Source: Gerris lacustris (lineage: Eukaryota > Arthropoda > Insecta > Hemiptera > Gerridae). Taken from it: a stretch of 64,000 nt of DNA. The position numbers were made by a program, and so were the translations under genes. Positions 58,140 to 64,000 of the stretch are shown here, piece after piece. The notes under the pieces are model-generated. The model saw nothing but the letters and a program-made list of their open reading frames with translations. It did no database searches and was not told where the DNA came from. Position 1 is the stretch's first letter; each line of letters opens with the position of its first letter. The stretch lies in assembly GCA_951217055.1 (NCBI GenBank), contig OX578276.1, forward strand, positions 120,040,979-120,104,978. The letters run 5' to 3'.

Positions 58140-58500
58140 GTTGTGTTTAGTCTGTCTGTTGGAAACGCATAGAGCCTAAACTACACAGCCGATTTCTTTG
58201 AAATTTGGCAAAAATGTTTAGAAAAATCAAATGCCGCACGAAGAAATTACTTTTAGCTCTAAATTCAGGGGCGCGCTGATTCTTAAAAACGGTTCCGACG
58301 AGTTTGATAAAAACGTGGTATTTTGTAATATGTACTTTTAAATAACCCCCGAAAAAATAGTTTCCGCGATTTAAGAAAAATAAATAAATAAATCAACAAT
58401 CACCTGTTGAACACTTATAGGATTGCTCAATAATTAATTAATTAAATTAGTTATTAAAAGATTTAAATTTAAATGCATAAGAAAAAGTTTCTTTCGAGTT
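58140..58500 (+). repeat. Dispersed repeat family B, degenerate internal part
   Basis: GTCTGTCTGTTGGAAACGCA, AGAGCCTAAACTACACAGCC, GATTTCTTTGAAATTTGGCA and ACGGTTCCGACGAGTTTGAT follow the order of 51,700-51,910. Head and tail are missing or decayed. Confidence 0.6.
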
Positions 58501-60061
58501 GGTCAGAATTTTCTGAGGACCAGTGACAATATTTCACGTACCGACGAGTGGGAACCACTAGCATACCACCTGATTGTCACATCAGTGGTGCAAGGTCCAT
58601 TCCTAGAACGAGGGCAGATAAAAGTTGCAAGGTAAAACCTCCTTCTGGATGCTAGAATGTTATGCTAGCTTAATTATAAAAACTTTCTTAATAAAAGTTT
58701 ATTAAGACATGCTACCGATATTAAGAATATTTAAGAACATGTGATATATTTAACACATATAATGACATATTTTAAAACATATAAATGCTTTATTTAAAAA
58801 CAAATCGTACGAATGAATTAAACACATAATTATGTACAATGCGACCGAACAGAGAGTAGTGCTTAGAACAGAGATCATTCCAGAACAGAGAACATTCTAG
58901 AACTCTACTTACAATTACCAATACGTAAAAATTGCATCAGTTATTAAACACATTTAGAAAAAAAATATTTTTAAAATAAATTTATATAAACAACTAAAAA
59001 TAAAACATGCTTAACCTGAAGTGCTAACATCAAAAGATCCATTATTAATTTAAATAATATTTATAGACTTTACTGATAAATTTATATTTAAAGAAGAGGG
59101 TTACATTCCTAAAGAATAAAGAACCGGCCATAGTAATGATCATAATTTAATACGATTGTTGAATCAGTTATGTGCATTTTCTAACTGTGTATTTATTTTC
59201 TTCCAAATAAGTTCATAAATTTAACTTTATATGCATATGAAGTTAAAAAATTACCTCTATCATAAAATGACCATTGAAATAGTTTGATCTAAAATTAAAA
59301 AATCAACTAAAACAACTCACAAAACAAAGGTTCATAAATATTAATAATTTTAAAAAAGTTTTAGTTCAGATATTTTGCGGATATAGTATAAAAACTTTCT
59401 CCAGAATAAAATGTTTAATTAGTTGAAGAAGATAAAATAAGACGATCATCTATTAAGTATTTATATATAAATGTAGGCAATTCTAAAATAATTTTAACTT
59501 AAAAATCGTCAAGCTACATCACAAAACCCTACATAATATATATATATTCTAAAAAATGAAGCTTTACCACTAAAAAATTGAATTTAATGCCTATAAATCC
59601 GATTTATTATTACTACTTTTTTTAAGTGATAATTTTACACAGGAAACAATAATTGGATACGATAAAAAGAACTTAATAAAAAGTTCTAAAGATTCGATTC
59701 TCGAATTTTCAGTAAATTGTTGTCAAATGATAAACTTAATATAAATATTTTAAGAGAATAAATTTAAAAGACGAGAAGGTAATGACCGCGATACAAATTT
59801 TCAATGCGATCAAGGCTAATAAAAGTGCTCTATTGACATAACAATACGTATAAATAGTGTTAATATATACGACGATAAACACAAATGTCAAATGTTTAAA
59901 AATACGCTATGTGAAGTGAGCTCTTAAATTAAAATTTATATTAGTCATACACTAAAAAGTTAAATTGTAGTATGAAAATAACTTTTTTCATTGATGAATA
60001 AAGAGGAGGAGTAACGTAAAAAAAAATGTGGCAGATCAATTGAGAAAATAGTTAAAAGTTT
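58501..60061. other. AT-rich spacer, no gene seen
   Basis: A less AT-rich stretch at about 58,510-58,660 has no open frame of note. The rest is AT-rich with no repeat recognised. Confidence 0.4.
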
Positions 60062-60330
60062 ATTAACGGGACGGGCCTAGTGAGATGGATAATAAAAAGG
60101 CGGGCTTCAGCGGCGGCGGGATCGATTCGAGTTGGCGGGTAGCCGCGGGAAGAGCTCTGATTGGCCGGCCGGAACCCAGTGGAAAATTCCACTGTCTCCT
60201 GACACGGAACGACGGGCCGAACCTCCCGCACTTGTTTCCCCAGCGGCTATTCGGACTGTCTGCTACGTACGTTCCTTTCTCCCAGAAATCCAGCATACCG
60301 ACTGTTTCCGTTTGGCACACTAAGTGAAGA
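60062..60330. promoter_or_regulatory. Isolated CpG-rich island, candidate host promoter or first exon
   Basis: About 24 CpG dinucleotides in about 260 bp, in a window where CpG and GC are otherwise scarce. It contains CAGCGGCGGCGGGATCGATT, AGCCGCGG, an inverted CCAAT box in CTGATTGGCCGG (60,157-60,168), and CTACGTACGT. It is not part of any repeat family seen here and has no terminal inverted repeats. ORFs of 60-85 codons are open on both strands, which is expected from GC richness and is not evidence of coding. It could be a promoter with an untranslated first exon or a foreign fragment. Confidence 0.45.
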
Positions 60331-61737
60331 ATTGGATTAAGTTAGAATGTAGGGGGGAATAGAGGCAGTAACTCGATGGGTAAACAGGCTAAATATAAAC
60401 ATAAGAGACAATACACAACTAGCTACATGTAAAGATATAAACTTAACATTCCTGTATTTTATATCTTTTTGGTACATCACATCTTTGCTTAACTTAGGAA
60501 ATTTTTTAAAACAAGCCCAAGATAAATAACTTTAATCTCTCGCAGAGAAAAAGTAGGTAAATTAGATAAAACGTCACTGTGTTAAAAAAGAGAAAAAAGT
60601 TGTAAATAGTTGAACCTTTAACAAATTTCAGTATACAGACTAAAATATAAAAATAAAGTATATATATGTCTTGAGGTTCTTTTGGATATTAAATATTTTG
60701 TACTTAAAGTTTGGAATAATTTACAGTTTAAAACCTCAAGTATATTTAACATAGACTACTCCTATAACAAATTAATTATTTCAGATTGATAATAACCTCC
60801 TAGGTTAGAATAAAAGAATTTCTAAGCAAGAGCAGGATGGAATAGTAATCTTCTAGTAGATAGTTCTAGGTAGATATAGAAAGCAATTTAATTATGTATT
60901 ATGTTACAAAATATAGCAAATTTACAGGAGATACTGATAATAAAAGTGGTTTTCAGCTTGAAGATGACCCAAAGAGGGGTCGAAATTATTGCAAAAGTGA
61001 GCTTTTAATTTTTCTTCTTCAGACTCTACTATCAAATAAGAATAATATACAAGGAAACAAACCGTACGACTTTCTATCTTACTTCTGTTAATCACACCGT
61101 CTGTCAACTTTTCAAAGTTGCTACCAATTTGGAATTTGCCAGTAGAGGAAACAGTAAGAATTATTTTCTAGCATCTAACAATCATTTGCTGTAATGATCT
61201 GTAGTTACTTCGAAATTATCTATTGCCTAGATAAACTGTAAATCCTGCTTTAATTTAGTCAGGTTGATGGCTGTGTTTAAATCACTATCTTCTTCTTCTT
61301 TTCCTTCTCTCAGATTTTATTAAATTAAAACTGCAAGCTGTTAAAAAGTGATTGCCCTTTAATAAAAGTGTGCTAAAATAAATGTTCCATACTTTTTTTA
61401 CCTCAGCCTCAGCTACTATTATTTATTATATTATGTTTTATTAATTGCTATTGCTTAGTATTGTCATTAATTCCTCTTTATAATATACCTACATAATTAA
61501 AAAAATAAAATCTAATATATGTATATGGTTAGTTTTTTTTTCTGTTTACATACTACCTTAACAGTAAGAACTGCTATCACAAATACTATTATTCCTAAAA
61601 CTCCAAAGGCCGATATTTTGCATTATCTGTTATCGCCTAATATCAAGGTAGAATAAATACTTGGCAACATTATACATATAGCATATAGAATTTTAACGGT
61701 GATGTACACTAAACTGAAAATCACTTTTCTACACCAA
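60331..61737. other. AT-rich spacer, no gene seen
   Basis: Short ORFs on both strands at 60,894-61,107 have no recognisable domain. No repeat recognised. Confidence 0.4.
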
Positions 61738-61930
61738 TAGAAAAGCATTATATGTATTTTTATCTATACCTCGGAAACTAGATTTTATATATGGTTATAA
61801 ATTTTAATGATGGTACATGGTAAAAAATTGTTTTATATGGTTAAATTCCCATTTAAATGGACAAAAAAAATAAAATGTTTTAATCAAAATCGTCTGAACC
61901 GTTTTCGATCACAAACTTTCTCTATAATAT
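61738..61930 (-). repeat. Dispersed repeat family B, degenerate fragment
   Basis: On the minus strand GAAAACGGTTCAGACGATTT, ATTAAAACATTTTATTTT and GGGAATTTAACCATATAAAA follow the order of 51,890-51,960. Confidence 0.5.
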
Positions 61931-63828
61931 ACATATACTAAGCATAAGGGGAAGTAAAAAGTAACATGGTTCGCTTGAAGAAGCAGTAAAAGTTGAAAAT
62001 GATAATACCATAATAATAGAGACCTAATTTTATTGTAGTCGTTTCTTCGGCAACACATCCTTCGGGCAACAAATAATGTTACGTAAAACTTGTAGCTTTA
62101 TGAATCAGTAGTAAACTTTTTATTAAATAAACCCCAAATAAACTATTTATTCTTCTCTTTTCCTAACCTTATTAGTGGTTATTTCTAATTTAAAAGTTTT
62201 AGTGCAGAAAAGTATTTATTATTTTGTGTAAACAAAGGTTACAACCATCAAAGAGTAATGTAAAGTTGTGGAAAATTTCTGTTTAAGTTATTATCAGTAT
62301 TTTAGGTGATGTGCGACTACTGTATTAATCTTATCGTCTAATCTTGGTGGGTTTTAAGTACTCATTACCAAGTTAATTTGTATTGAAACCCCCTCCCCTC
62401 TAGGGTATTGAACTTAGATCGATATCACTTAGAATATGTTGCCACTAGAGAGAATCACCTTGGGGTAATGTGTATATTAATTAAATTAATTATTATTTTG
62501 AAGGCAACCGTGGATAAGTGAGCTGCTTATGCAAGAGATTTTGAATGAGGAATGCGTTTTAAGCCGTCAAGATGGGGAAGTGGAGAGTTGCTAGGTCGGG
62601 TCTTAACCTGAGAGAGGTGCGGTGGCTAAGTATGAATAACTCATCCATTCATCCGAAACAACCCAGACCCAGTCCTGCTCCACTAATTTCAAGAGGCTCC
62701 CCTTTAGGGAGTCAATAACAACTTACTCTGACATCGCTAAAATGAACAGCAAAGGCGCTGACCCCCGCAAATTTTTTCAATGGACCAATTAACAGTCCTT
62801 CAAATACCTAAACGTCTAAAGACCTAAAATATACGTAGATGTAAATATTAATTAATATAGTAAAACCGTATCAAGAATTGCAGTGGACACACAGTCAACA
62901 ATGTAACACATCAACATCCACATATAAGTCGACCGTAATCTAGCGCGGAAAGGTGTTTGTGTCAATAGCTATTCCTATAATTTATTTGGTAAGATTTCAT
63001 GGAGACGCCGGGAATGCACAGAAGTCTTGGTGTAAAGAACTAAACTGAACTCAACCTCACACACGCTCACTTTTAACTGACGTCAGTCCAAATTTTTGGC
63101 ATGAGCTCACATAGTTTCTCTCCACAGTTGTCAGTACGACGTTACGCCTAAACTGATCACTTTAAAAAGTCAATTAAGTATTGACAGTGATCTTGATTCT
63201 ATACTCCTAGAACAACAGCAAATAGATAATATTTCACGTAGAAACCTAGTTATTTAACTAACTAGCTAATTAACTAACAGGTTGTCCCATCTAATGGTTA
63301 ATTCATTGTCAACAATAACTTATTAAAGCATATGAAATTATTTAAAATATTATTAAATTGCAATAAAAAGAATTGAAAATATAATTCAAGAGAGTAAAAC
63401 AAGATTTCTCTTAAGTGTTAGAAAATATGAATGAAGTTCCCAGTCCCAATAATTCAAGGAAGGGATTGGGTAAAAGCAACAGTAAGAGTTAACTGGTTCA
63501 GGTACAATTATGGTAAGTATACATTGGCACATTTGTAATACAAAAAAATCTGAAAGAACCCATAGAACTATACAAGTAATTTTTTTTAAACAATTCAGTT
63601 TATATTAAATTTAATAAATTCATACCCACATGAATAACTTTTAATACCTACTAAATAGTCAAGATTGATTATAAGATATTAACACAAGGGTAATACATAG
63701 TAAGGAAGGATAAGTTAAGGGGTAAACGATAAAATCACCTATGTAGTGAATAATTAAAAAACTATAGTGGTTCATGGTTCATTAAAAAAGGCCACCCTAG
63801 CTAATATTCACTTTATTTATCGCTTTTT
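61931..63828. other. Spacer, no gene seen
   Basis: A less AT-rich stretch at about 62,500-63,130 might hide host sequence, but I find no open frame or splice pattern to support a gene. Confidence 0.4.
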
Positions 63829-64000
63829 ACTTCCATGAAAATGGAAGTATGGTGATACCCTCCAAAACGTGATTCCGAGATCTCTGTGAAGGAGGGGTCT
63901 TTCGGACCCGGGGGTATCATTGAAATCCGTTTCATATACATGTATTTCTTTATGGATTCATTTAAAAAATAATAATAATAATAATATAGACTGAGAATGA
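63829..64000 (+). repeat. Family B sister repeat, head only, running off the window
   Basis: TACTTCCATGAAAATGGAAG followed by TATGGTGATA, GTGATTCCGAGATCTCTGTG and GGAGGGGTCTTTCGGACC parallels the family B head at 51,594. The palindrome arms are changed on both sides (ACTTCCAT/ATGGAAGT instead of ACTTTCTC/GAGAAAGT). A (AAT)n run follows at about 63,967. Confidence 0.6.

Noticed and set aside
60063..60327. Overlapping ORFs of 63-85 codons on both strands
   Set aside because: Openness on both strands follows from local GC richness. No domain, start context or splice pattern supports coding.

Overview
This is AT-rich, repeat-dominated animal DNA, most likely from an arthropod and probably an insect. 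The reasons are a BEL/Pao LTR retrotransposon (a metazoan-restricted superfamily), hAT-like elements with 8-bp target duplications, a tRNA-derived SINE-like family, many palindromic MITEs, long (TA)n runs and the absence of any compact gene array. I cannot name the species, and I recognise no host protein-coding gene. The only real coding sequence is the gag-pol of one BEL/Pao element on the minus strand.

Layout. 1-2,400 carries two adjoining tandem arrays (133-bp and 65-bp units). 3,672-8,246 is a young BEL/Pao element with two identical 121-bp LTRs and a 5-bp target duplication. Its pol stops just after the integrase zinc-binding region, so the integrase catalytic core is missing, and one in-frame stop separates gag-protease from RT-RNase H. 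8.3-15 kb holds interspersed repeats, a SINE-like copy, a small MITE and a modular repeat. 16.5-21.6 kb holds Penelope-like debris with a hammerhead-like motif, a MITE expanded by (TA)n, a Harbinger-like element with an internal duplication, and a long-TIR MITE. 23.9-27.9 kb holds two related hAT-like elements. 28-36 kb holds a second SINE-like copy, several MITEs, a second hammerhead-like motif and long poly-T and (TA)n tracts. 38-50 kb has further interspersed copies in otherwise featureless DNA. 51.5-56.3 kb is the richest nested region: a hAT-like MITE carrying another repeat, a palindromic pair of SINE-like copies, and a third SINE-like copy split by a 2.6-kb hAT-like element with a perfect 8-bp duplication. 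60.06-60.33 kb is an isolated CpG-rich island with an inverted CCAAT box and is the best candidate for a host regulatory element. The window ends inside a repeat sister to one of the dispersed families.

Two dispersed families recur. Family A has at least eight recognisable copies and one rearranged copy; it has CACATAGCTTCC near both ends and a terminal hairpin. Family B has a palindromic head, and one copy has a perfect pol III B-box word. The BEL element and the hAT-like elements appear to be non-autonomous passengers, because no transposase or integrase core is visible here to move them.
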